A stretch of DNA of 10,406 nt from Chloroflexota bacterium (GTDB taxonomy: Bacteria > Chloroflexota > UBA6077 > JADZDV01), in contig JADZDV010000157.1 in assembly GCA_020850915.1 (NCBI GenBank), positions 1 to 10,406 of the forward strand, written 5' to 3'. Below the pieces are notes generated by a model. It saw nothing but the letters and a program-made list of their open reading frames with translations. It was not told the DNA's origin and did no database searches. Of this stretch, positions 1 to 5,521 are shown in pieces. The translations under genes and the position numbers were made by a program. The first letter of the stretch is position 1. Each line of letters starts with the position of its first letter.

Positions 1-338
1 CGGTCGGGCTTCGACGTATGGCGCCGTTCGCTCCAGCTCAGGTGATGGACAAGCGTCACGATCCGCGGGCTTCGGTGGGCTCGGAACGCGAGGTTAGCAA
101 GCAGGCAGGATCCGCTCGTCAGACCGTCCTCGACAACGACAGCCGGAACCGGGTCTCTTGTCAATCGCCGGACCAGCTCTCGCGTGTGCTCGGGGTGGAA
201 ACCGGCCGGAACAGTTGGTAGGCTCACCAGGTCAACCGACCAGCCCCGCCGGAGCAGGCCCGCACGCAGCGCTCGATCGTAGAGATAGCCACCCGTCGGC
301 TGATCGAGCGAGCCGTACACGACGAGTGCGACGCGCAT
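1..338 (-). CDS. Glycosyltransferase (GT4-like), N-terminal part
   Basis: An open frame starts with ATG at 338 and reads leftward without a stop to the window edge, giving 112 residues of a longer protein. It opens with an MRVALVVYGS beta strand, then TGGYLYDR at residues 15-22, a helix ending RRGW, VDLVSLP at 35-41, and IVTLVHHLSW around 93-102. That is the layout of the N-terminal Rossmann lobe of GT-B fold glycosyltransferases, where the GG loop contacts the nucleotide-sugar and a histidine loop follows the fourth strand. Such enzymes transfer sugars to lipids or surface glycans at the inner face of the membrane. The catalytic C-terminal lobe lies outside the window, so donor and acceptor cannot be named. 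A TATCAT box lies 5 nt before the ATG with no Shine-Dalgarno sequence, suggesting a leaderless mRNA. Family is fairly secure; specificity is unknown. Confidence 0.8.
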   Translation of the reverse strand, partial: MRVALVVYGSLDQPTGGYLYDRALRAGLLRRGWSVDLVSLPTVPAGFHPEHTRELVRRLTRDPVPAVVVEDGLTSGSCLLANLAFRAHRSPRIVTLVHHLSWSERRHTSKPD

Positions 339-343
339 GCGAG

Positions 344-349
344 ATGATA
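344..349 (-). promoter_or_regulatory. -10 box of the glycosyltransferase gene
   Basis: On the minus strand TATCAT (5 of 6 to TATAAT) stands 5 nt upstream of the ATG at 338. No convincing -35 hexamer is visible. The spacing would put the transcription start at or next to the start codon, as in leaderless genes. This is inferred from sequence only. Confidence 0.4.
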
Positions 350-420
350 GTCGACGCTTGACGTGCACCGGCCCGAAACTCGGCAGGGTGTGGCGTGGGC
401 GTCCCGCCGGCGCTCAGGGG

Positions 421-616
421 GGCGCCAATCAGGCCGGCGACCAGTTGCGCAAAGTCATCCAGGTTGGACCGCTTCGGAATAAAGCCGTCCAGGGGGCTGA
501 TCAGCGCCGCGGGCAACACGCTCGCACTGGTCAGAGCAGCCTTGATGTCGACCAGCCCTCCTCTCTGGCTGCTGAATCGCCCGGCAGAGCTCGGCGCCAT
601 GCATGCCCGGAGTCAT
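421..616 (-). pseudogene. Response-regulator receiver domain remnant (frameshifted)
   Basis: Two minus-strand frames together read as the second half of a CheY-like receiver domain. The first begins at ATG 616, overlapping the TGA of the acetyltransferase gene as ATGA, and reads MTPGMHGAELCRAIQQPERR, which matches the MPGMDGxELCRxIR segment after the phospho-acceptor strand. From about 555 the match continues in another frame: DIKAALTSAS (the VIxLTA strand with the conserved Ser/Thr), then DGFIPKRSNLDDFAQLVAGL (the strand-5 Lys and helix 5). The roughly 44-residue spacing between the two motifs is that of a real receiver. The first half, including the acidic pocket and phospho-acceptor Asp, is missing; at the aligned Asp position the upstream codon reads Gln. 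The second frame then runs into the glycosyltransferase gene without its own stop. The switch lies in a purine-rich stretch near 553-570, so a sequencing indel is possible, but the missing half argues for a dead fragment. Confidence 0.6.
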
Positions 617-1125
617 CTGCTGCTTATCTCCGGCGCCCCCTGCGCAAGCTGCCGCATCGTCTGGCCATCCACGCGGAACACGGTCCACTCGTCGAGCGGG
701 ACGGCGCCCAGCTTGCGGTAGAAGGAGATCGACGCCAGATTCCAATCCAGAACGGCCCACTCGAGGCGGCCGCACCCTCGGTCGAGCGCGATGTGTGCCA
801 GCGATCGGAGGAGTGCTGTACCAACACCGTGTCCGCGCGCCGTTGGCTCGACAAACAGATCCTCGAGATACAGTCCCGGCTCGCCCAGGAAGGTCGAGTA
901 GTTGTGGAAGAAGAGCGCGAACCCTACGGGTCTGTCGTCGAGCAGCCCCATGAGGACTTCACAGTACCGCTGCGCGCCAAAAAGGTGCTCGTGGAGCGAG
1001 CGCTCGGTCACCTCGAGCTGGTGCTCGAGGTGCTCGTACGCTGCCAGGTCACGGATGAAGCGCGCGATGGTGGGCACGTCGTCGGGCCTGGCGGCGCGGA
1101 CGGAGCAGCACGGAACACTCCCCAT
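613..1125 (-). CDS. GNAT N-acetyltransferase, SSAT-like
   Basis: A 170-residue GNAT-fold enzyme that transfers acetyl from acetyl-CoA to an amine. The order of motifs fits the spermidine/spermine or thialysine acetyltransferase-like group: VRAARPDDVPTIARFIRDLA at the N-terminus, GFALFFHNYSTFLGEPG at 68-84, LYLEDLFVEP followed by the acetyl-CoA phosphate loop ARGHGVGTALL at 96-106, and the C-terminal VLDWNLASISFYRKLGA at 125-141 with DEWTVFR after it. Length matches the family (about 160-175). Two starts are possible: ATG 1134 (173 aa) or ATG 1125. The shorter one is preferred because the family begins just before the VRAA strand and TACGAT lies 7 nt upstream, a leaderless-type arrangement; neither has a Shine-Dalgarno sequence. 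The gene is divergent from the HIT gene and its stop overlaps the receiver remnant. The real substrate (polyamine, lysine analogue or other amine) cannot be told. Confidence 0.88.
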   Translation of the reverse strand: MGSVPCCSVRAARPDDVPTIARFIRDLAAYEHLEHQLEVTERSLHEHLFGAQRYCEVLMGLLDDRPVGFALFFHNYSTFLGEPGLYLEDLFVEPTARGHGVGTALLRSLAHIALDRGCGRLEWAVLDWNLASISFYRKLGAVPLDEWTVFRVDGQTMRQLAQGAPEISSR

Positions 1126-1206
1126 AGCTTGCATCGTAGCCCATGCCGTCGGCACGCACCGGGCGGGCCCCAGGGCGTGTGATAGATTTGTGATCGGAGT
1201 GGCTTG

Positions 1207-1698
1207 GTGGCAGATCGGCTTCAGCGACTGTGGACACCGTGGCGCATGACGTACGTTGGCGGCGGAGGGGCCGACTCTGGGTGCTTTCTGTGCCAGAAGG
1301 CCGCCGAGCGGCGCGACCGCGAGAACCTGGTTCTTCATCGCGCCGAGCTCGGCTTCGTGCTGCTGAACCTCTTCCCGTACAACAGCGGACATCTCATGGT
1401 CGTGCCGTACACGCACGTTGGAGAGCTGGCCGAACTGCCGGCCCGGGCGGGGCATTCGCTCTTCGACCTCACGCAGCTAGCCGTCCGGGCGCTCCAGGCG
1501 GAGTACCATCCTGATGCCTTCAACATCGGCATGAACCTGGGTAAGGCGGCCGGAGCCGGGCTACCGGACCACTTGCACGTCCACGTCGTCCCTCGCTGGA
1601 ACGGCGACACCAACTTCATGCCCCTCATAGGCGAGACTAAAGTCTTACCGGAGTCGCTGGAGCAGACCTGGGAGCGGCTGCACCGACGCTTCGAGTGA
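1207..1698 (+). CDS. HIT-family hydrolase, Ap4A phosphorylase-like
   Basis: A 163-residue histidine-triad protein. The triad HLHVHVV is at about residues 122-128 and its central His would form the nucleotidyl-enzyme intermediate. The N-terminal RLWTPWRMTYV, CFLC at 26-29 (a zinc-site pair), LLNLFPYNSGHLMVVPYTHV at 52-71, FNIGMNLGKAAGAG at 105-118 and PRWNGDTNFMP after the triad are the signature of the actinobacterial/Chloroflexi diadenosine polyphosphate phosphorylase type rather than HinT. It probably cleaves Ap4A or related dinucleotides in the cytosol. GTG 1207 is chosen because CGGAG at 1195-1199 stands 7 nt before it; an in-frame TTG at 1204 has only 4 nt. It is divergent from the GNAT gene (about 80 bp between) and convergent with tupB, 14 bp apart. 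Substrate is inferred from family only. Confidence 0.9.
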   Translation: MADRLQRLWTPWRMTYVGGGGADSGCFLCQKAAERRDRENLVLHRAELGFVLLNLFPYNSGHLMVVPYTHVGELAELPARAGHSLFDLTQLAVRALQAEYHPDAFNIGMNLGKAAGAGLPDHLHVHVVPRWNGDTNFMPLIGETKVLPESLEQTWERLHRRFE

Positions 1699-1712
1699 GG
1701 GCGGATGGGCAG

Positions 1713-2405
1713 CTAGGTGGATGAGCGCAGACCGAGCGTGAGGGCCGCGTTCACCAGGAACGCCAGCCCGAGCAGGACCAGACCCATTGCCATCGCCAGG
1801 GCGAACTCACCGCGCCCTGCCTCGAGCGCGATGGTTGTGGTCAGTATGCGCGTCTGTCCGACGATATTCCCGCCAACCATGAGCGACGCCCCAACCTCGG
1901 CGATAGCTCGACCGAAGCCGGCGGCAATGGCGACAAGCACTGGCCGACGCGCGGCCTGAACCAGCTCCCAGGCCGCTTGCGACTCGCTTGCGCCATCTGA
2001 CCGCAGCGCGTCCAACAGCTCTGGTCCCAGTAGCTCCAGCGCGGAGCGGGTCAGACCCGCCACGATCGGCGTGGCCACGATCAGTTGGGCCGCGACCATC
2101 GCGGCCGGCGTGAACAGCAGTCGGAGCGGGCCAAGAGGTCCGCTCCGCCAGAGCAGGATGGTGAGCGCCAGTCCAACCAGCACAGGAGGTAGGCCAAAGC
2201 CGGTATTGACCACAGTCATCGCCAGGCCGCGACCCGGGAAGCGTCCCAGACAGAGGGCAGCTCCGAGCGGCACCCCGATCGCCGCGGCGAGTAGCGTCGC
2301 GGTCCCAGACACGGTCAGCGACAGCAAGACGATGCGACGAAGCTCCGGGTCGGCTGAAACAATCAGTCGCCCCCCTTCGACCAGCGCCTGCCAGATTAGC
2401 TCCAC
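1713..2405 (-). CDS. tupB: Tungstate/molybdate-type ABC permease TupB
   Basis: A 230-residue inner-membrane permease with five hydrophobic stretches, roughly 24-54, 63-86, 95-122, 156-178 and 200-226. The EAA-type cytoplasmic loop that docks the ATPase is visible as GRAIAEVGASLMVGGN at 165-180, followed by TRILTTTIALE, the pattern of TupB/WtpB/ModB-like permeases of oxyanion importers. It follows the binding-protein gene by 63 bp on the same strand, so the pair forms the membrane and capture parts of one importer. The GTG start at 2405 has no good Shine-Dalgarno sequence; GGAGGT at 2444-2449 is too far away, so translation may depend on readthrough or coupling from upstream. No ATP-binding subunit follows: the next gene is on the other strand. 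Tungstate is favoured by the TupA neighbour; molybdate cannot be excluded. Confidence 0.88.
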   Translation of the reverse strand: MELIWQALVEGGRLIVSADPELRRIVLLSLTVSGTATLLAAAIGVPLGAALCLGRFPGRGLAMTVVNTGFGLPPVLVGLALTILLWRSGPLGPLRLLFTPAAMVAAQLIVATPIVAGLTRSALELLGPELLDALRSDGASESQAAWELVQAARRPVLVAIAAGFGRAIAEVGASLMVGGNIVGQTRILTTTIALEAGRGEFALAMAMGLVLLGLAFLVNAALTLGLRSST

Positions 2406-2468
2406 AGCGGCTCGACGCGCTCGGGGCGTGGGTACGATGCCGGACCTCCGCGCCGAGCCATCGCACCC

Positions 2469-3527
2469 CTACGGCGCAATCGCTGCCTCGTTCTTGCCGG
2501 CGTCCGCGATGAAGAGCGCCTGTCCGTACCTATCCTTTCCGAACACCGCGATCATCGCCTGCGTGTCCGGGTGCACCATGAAGTCCGCGAACGCGTTGCC
2601 GCCGTCCACGTTCAGCTTGAGGTTCGGGAACCTGTTCGGGTTGACCGGCATCACGTGGTAGACGTTGAATAGGACCGGGTCGCCCTCGAGGACAATCGGC
2701 AGATCAATCTGGCTCTTGCGCGCCAGCCAGGTCGCTCGATCGGAGATCGTGTAGCCGCGGCGTTGATCGGCAATGGTGAGCGTCTGGCCCATGCCACTGC
2801 CGCTCTCCACGTACCAGGACTGCCCTTTCGGGTCGATTCCGACCGCCTTCCAGAGCTGCTGCTCCAGCAGGTGTGTTCCCGAACCGTCCCCCCGCGAGAC
2901 AAACGTAGCCTTCCGATCCGCCAGCGTCCGGAGTGCGTTGACCGCGCCATTCACGCCGCGCAGACGGGCCGGGTCGTCGGGCGGACCGACCAGCACAAAG
3001 TCGTTGTGCATGACGAGCAGGCGTCTTGTGCCGTTGCCCTGCGCCATCCACTGGAGCTCTGCCTGGGGCGCGTGGACCAGCACGACGTCGGCCTCGCCTC
3101 GCCCTCCCAGTGCCAGCGCCGCGCCGGTCCCGACGGCAATCGTCTTGACCTGGTAGCCGCTCTGCCGCTGGAACCGCGGTACCAGCACGTCCAGCAGTCC
3201 GGAGTCCTGGGTGCTGGTCGTCGTCGCCAGGATCAGCTCCCGTTCACTCCCACTTCGGGGGACGGCAGTCGGCTGCACCCCGCCGGCGCTGCTCGCCGCT
3301 GGAGGCGGCGAGGCGGCCGGCACCGCGGCCGGTGAGGCCGCCACACCGGGCGAGGCAACCGCCGAGGTCGTGGCCACCGTCGGCGCCGCGGTTGGGGCCG
3401 TGGCCGTCACCGACGTGCTGGCCGGCGTGACAGCCGAGGGCTGAGGCGCGCCGGGGCCACAGGACACCAGCGCCAACGTCAGCAGCATGACGAACAGGGC
3501 GCGCGGTGGTCTACCCGTCCCGTGCAA
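2469..3527 (-). CDS. tupA: Tungstate-binding lipoprotein TupA
   Basis: A 352-residue extracytoplasmic solute-binding protein. A short lipoprotein signal ends in LVSC, putting the lipid-anchored Cys at residue 23. Residues 24 to about 95 are an Ala/Thr/Pro/Ser/Val linker, unusually long. The binding domain starts with LILATTTSTQDSGLLDVLVP at about 98-117; the TTTST oxyanion loop is the hallmark of TupA. GTGAALALGGRGEADVVLVHAP, MHNDFVLVGP, SRGDGSGTH and VYHVMPVNP follow in family order. It captures the anion and hands it to TupB. The start is the TTG at 3527, because AAAGGAG lies 9 nt before it; longer starts would run far into the regulator gene and push the signal peptide inward. The gene thus begins 17 nt inside the 3' end of the regulator, suggesting coupled translation. 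Family is secure; tungstate over molybdate is from family knowledge. Confidence 0.9.
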   Translation of the reverse strand: MHGTGRPPRALFVMLLTLALVSCGPGAPQPSAVTPASTSVTATAPTAAPTVATTSAVASPGVAASPAAVPAASPPPAASSAGGVQPTAVPRSGSERELILATTTSTQDSGLLDVLVPRFQRQSGYQVKTIAVGTGAALALGGRGEADVVLVHAPQAELQWMAQGNGTRRLLVMHNDFVLVGPPDDPARLRGVNGAVNALRTLADRKATFVSRGDGSGTHLLEQQLWKAVGIDPKGQSWYVESGSGMGQTLTIADQRRGYTISDRATWLARKSQIDLPIVLEGDPVLFNVYHVMPVNPNRFPNLKLNVDGGNAFADFMVHPDTQAMIAVFGKDRYGQALFIADAGKNEAAIAP

Positions 3528-4683
3528 CTCGCTCGCTCCTTTCCGAACCCCGGCCATACCTGGTCCGGGACTCCACCTGGTGAGGCGCGCTCTCGCGGCG
3601 CTGTCCAGTGCTCGAGACGGTATAGCCGCCGAGCTCACCGATGGTCCGCCGAAAGCTCTCGTCGCTCAGCATCTCCAGCAACGCCACGACGCCCGGCTCA
3701 TCGAGCGACTCGCGCGGCACGACCAGCTCGTACGGCTCCACGGCGACCGGATGGAAGGCCAGTCCATAGGCAAGCGCGGCCGCGCGAACGCCGAGACCGC
3801 AGTCTGCCGCCCCATCGGCGACTGCGCTGGCGACGGCGAGATGCGTGGTGTAGGTCCGGCCGTCTGTTCTGATCTGTTCGAAGGCGATCCCCCGCCGCCT
3901 CAGCTCGTGCTGGAGGAGCGCGTGCGTACCAGAGCCCGACTGGCGAGCTGCCAGCACGACGTCCGGCCGGGCCAGATCCTCGATTCGGTGGACTCGCTTG
4001 GGATCGTCCGCGGCGACGATCAATCCCTGTTCGCGGCTCGCCACCATCACCAGCACGGCAGACCGTGGGGCCAGCATCCGAGCCACGAACGGCAGGTTGT
4101 ACTCGCCGCTTTCCTCGTCCAGGAGATGGCAGCCCGCGAGATGCGCCTCTCCCCGAGCGACCGCCGTCAGACCAGCGAGGCTGCCCTCGTAGCTGGCGTG
4201 GAGCCAGACGGGTGGGTCGCGCCGCTGCAACCGCGCGGCGAGCAGATCGATCGTCAGGTCATGGCTGCCGGCGAACGTCAGGGTGAGCTCTGCCGCGGCC
4301 CGGGGCTCCTCGGCCTCGCGTCTGCTGGTCTGCCACCGGGCAAGCTGCACGCTGACCGCCGCCTCGATCTGCTCCGGCCGATACCCGAGACCGAGCGCGT
4401 GGAGCACCGCCGAGCCGAGCAGCTCTCGCAGACGGGCGACTCGTGCTTCCTGGTAGAGGTGAGTCTCCGGACGCTGCGCGACGCGCGTGCCCGCGCCAGT
4501 TTGAGTGGTCAGCACGCCTTCGCGAGCGAGTGTCGAGTACGCGCGTCCAACGGTGTTGGGATTGACGCCCAGCTCGCAGGCGAGCGCACGTACCGTGGGC
4601 AGCCGCGCTCCGGGCGCCAACTCTCCGCGCGCGACTCTTGCTCGCAGGTGGTCGCAAAGCTCAGCATAGCCGCGCGGACGCAC
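3511..4683 (-). CDS. GntR-type regulator with periplasmic-binding-like sensor domain
   Basis: A 390-residue one-component regulator. Residues 5-68 are a GntR winged helix: YAELCDHLRARVARGEL, LPTVRALACELGVNPNTVGRAYSTL and REGVLTTQTGAGTRV. A helical linker (about 75-130) leads to a domain from about 135 to 358 that matches the PBP-like fold related to molybdate-binding proteins (PF12727/COG1910 type): LTFAGSHDLTIDLLA, GEAHLAGCHLLDEESGEYN, REQGLIVAADDPKRV, then RQSGSGTHALL. Position just upstream of tupA-tupB suggests it senses tungstate or molybdate and controls their uptake. GTG 4683 is chosen: GAGGA lies about 8 nt upstream and the winged helix begins directly. The last 30 residues are Arg/Ser/Glu-rich and carry the tupA ribosome binding site, so this tail may be constrained by that site. 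Ligand and mode (repressor or activator) are inferred. Confidence 0.85.
   Translation of the reverse strand: MRPRGYAELCDHLRARVARGELAPGARLPTVRALACELGVNPNTVGRAYSTLAREGVLTTQTGAGTRVAQRPETHLYQEARVARLRELLGSAVLHALGLGYRPEQIEAAVSVQLARWQTSRREAEEPRAAAELTLTFAGSHDLTIDLLAARLQRRDPPVWLHASYEGSLAGLTAVARGEAHLAGCHLLDEESGEYNLPFVARMLAPRSAVLVMVASREQGLIVAADDPKRVHRIEDLARPDVVLAARQSGSGTHALLQHELRRRGIAFEQIRTDGRTYTTHLAVASAVADGAADCGLGVRAAALAYGLAFHPVAVEPYELVVPRESLDEPGVVALLEMLSDESFRRTIGELGGYTVSSTGQRRESAPHQVESRTRYGRGSERSERVARDG
3537..3543 (-). promoter_or_regulatory. Ribosome binding site of tupA (decides the TTG start)
   Basis: AAAGGAG on the minus strand, the strongest Shine-Dalgarno sequence in the operon, sits 9 nt before TTG 3527 and inside the last codons of the regulator gene. 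It supports the TTG over the upstream ATG at 3557, which has no such site. Confidence 0.7.
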
Positions 4684-4714
4684 GGAGCCTGTCCTCGTTT
4701 GTATGAGATAGCCT

Positions 4715-4743
4715 AGGATAATCCATATAACACGCGACGTCCA
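4715..4743 (-). promoter_or_regulatory. Candidate promoter/operator of the regulator-tupAB operon
   Basis: On the minus strand TGGACG, a 17-nt spacer and TATCCT form a sigma-70-like promoter 31 nt before the GTG at 4683. The stretch is AT-rich against its surroundings. The -10 box overlaps the odd palindrome GGATTATCC (4716-4724) and CCTAGG (4712-4717), and GTTATAT in the spacer loosely recalls ModE half-sites. Palindromes on the -10 box suggest autoregulation, but this is inference. Confidence 0.4.
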
Positions 4744-4794
4744 GCCTGTGGGCCCTCACAAGCTCCAGGCTGCGGTTTGCTTGTCTCCAGGCTG
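4742..4794. repeat. Three copies of the 7-mer CAGGCTG upstream of the regulator
   Basis: CAGCCTG at 4742-4748 is the inverted copy of CAGGCTG at 4766-4772 and 4788-4794; the last two are part of the 10-nt direct repeat CTCCAGGCTG. The first copy overlaps the candidate -35 box of the operon. It could be an operator cluster, or two alternative hairpins, or debris of a duplicated IS end. Confidence 0.5.
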
Positions 4795-4808
4795 AGCGTG
4801 AGCTAGAC

Positions 4809-4831
4809 CAGCGCCACGGTGAGACCCGCGG
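4809..4831 (+). repeat. Left copy of a 23-bp inverted repeat flanking pfk
   Basis: Matches the reverse complement of 6723-6745 at 22 of 23 positions, with GCCACGGTGAGACCCGCGG (19 nt) identical. Upstream bases (about 4772-4808) also align loosely with the corresponding flank of the right copy, sharing GCTTGT, TGAG and AGCT in order, which suggests both copies come from one element. Confidence 0.75.
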
Positions 4832-5221
4832 AGCGTGCAGGCATTGCCATGGAGATCCCACCCTGGCCCCCCAATTCAGTCCGGGCGCGTCAAGCCCTCT
4901 CGCTCTGTGATACATAATGGACACTCCTTCGCAGAGGGGCGGTCTGTCCGGTGGCCTGGACCGGGGCGCCAGTCGCGGTTGTGCAGGGTGTTCCCGGGCT
5001 ATCGCCGGGGCGCCGGGTCCGGTGCTGAATTCGGGGCGCGACGAATGTCCGACAGGAGGTCTTGGACGAGGTTGAGAAAGCGGCGCAGCCCACTCGCGTG
5101 GGTTCGAGGCCAACGATCTGAAACTCAGAGCGAAACCGTCCAATCGCCGCCACGCAGAGGGTTTCGTGCGTTTGTCCGTGGACCGCTCCCAGTCCGGCAC
5201 CATCGCCAGAGCGTAACGAGC
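4832..5221. other. Intergenic stretch without a recognisable gene
   Basis: No frame here on either strand resembles a known protein; the longer open frames are Arg/Pro/Ser-rich and typical of GC-rich noncoding sequence. One AT-rich spot, GATACATAAT near 4909-4918, contains CATAAT, a good -10 box on the plus strand, but no matching -35 is seen. If used, it would give pfk a leader of about 600 nt. A short minus-strand run around 5035-5100 reads RRFLNLVQDLLSDIRR in one frame, protein-like but bounded by stops and unrecognised. Confidence 0.4.
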
Positions 5222-5472
5222 AGACGGTACCAACGGGCGGCCGTCCGTCTCGAACTGGCAGTGTCAGTCGTCCGGAATGCGCGGTCGCCGGTCACTGCTG
5301 CTCAGGGCCGAGCGTGCAACACCCCGTCAGACGTGCAGCTTGGTCGGATGGGGTGTCAGGGACGCACCGGTTGGAGGAAGATTGGTGGCGAGCCGCCAGG
5401 TCGGAGAAGGGCGTGCTCACCAATGGGAGATGGTCCCCGCGACGGTCCCTGGGAGCTCGCGGGACCGTCGCG
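5222..5472 (+). promoter_or_regulatory. Candidate structured 5' leader RNA of pfk
   Basis: Four strong hairpins follow one another. Stem 1: 5222-5227 with 5245-5250, plus inner 5233-5236 with 5241-5244. Stem 2: GCAGTG 5258-5263 with CACTGC 5293-5298. Stem 3: 5319-5328 with 5347-5356, 10 bp including one G-U. Stem 4: a perfect 12-bp stem, 5438-5449 with 5461-5472, loop of 11 nt. Stem 4 has rivals: 5432-5442 can pair with 5457-5466, and GGGA 5425-5428 can pair with TCCC 5446-5449, leaving TGGT in a bulge. Mutually exclusive hairpins just before a gene are typical of attenuators or riboswitches. The pfk ribosome binding site (5508-5512) lies 36 nt downstream. No known RNA family can be assigned, and GC-rich sequence forms hairpins easily. 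Confidence 0.4.
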
Positions 5473-5521
5473 TAGTCTGGCGGGCCGGTCGCTGCGTCGT
5501 AAGAGCTAGGAGTGGTCAATC

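Noticed and set aside
337..1182. A 281-codon plus-strand open frame
   Set aside because: Antisense to the GNAT gene and receiver remnant; no recognisable protein features.
1178..1195. TGTGATAGATTTGTGATC upstream of the HIT gene as an operator or -10 region
   Set aside because: A direct TGTGAT repeat without dyad symmetry or a -35 partner; too weak to call.
2396..2461. A 21-codon open frame (ATG 2461) ending over the tupB GTG start, which could couple translation
   Set aside because: No ribosome binding site before it and no way to test coding; GGAGGT at 2444-2449 lies inside it.
3487..4716. A 409-codon plus-strand open frame opposite the regulator
   Set aside because: It mirrors the regulator gene, has no family resemblance, and the minus-strand frame has clear winged-helix and binding-domain motifs.
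5098..5115. GGGTTCGAGGCC resembling a tRNA T-arm
   Set aside because: Only 3 bp of T-stem form and no acceptor, anticodon or D arm can be found around it.
4835..5509. A 224-codon plus-strand open frame before pfk
   Set aside because: Arg/Ser/Pro-rich, no motif, and it covers the hairpin-rich leader; likely an open frame by GC bias.
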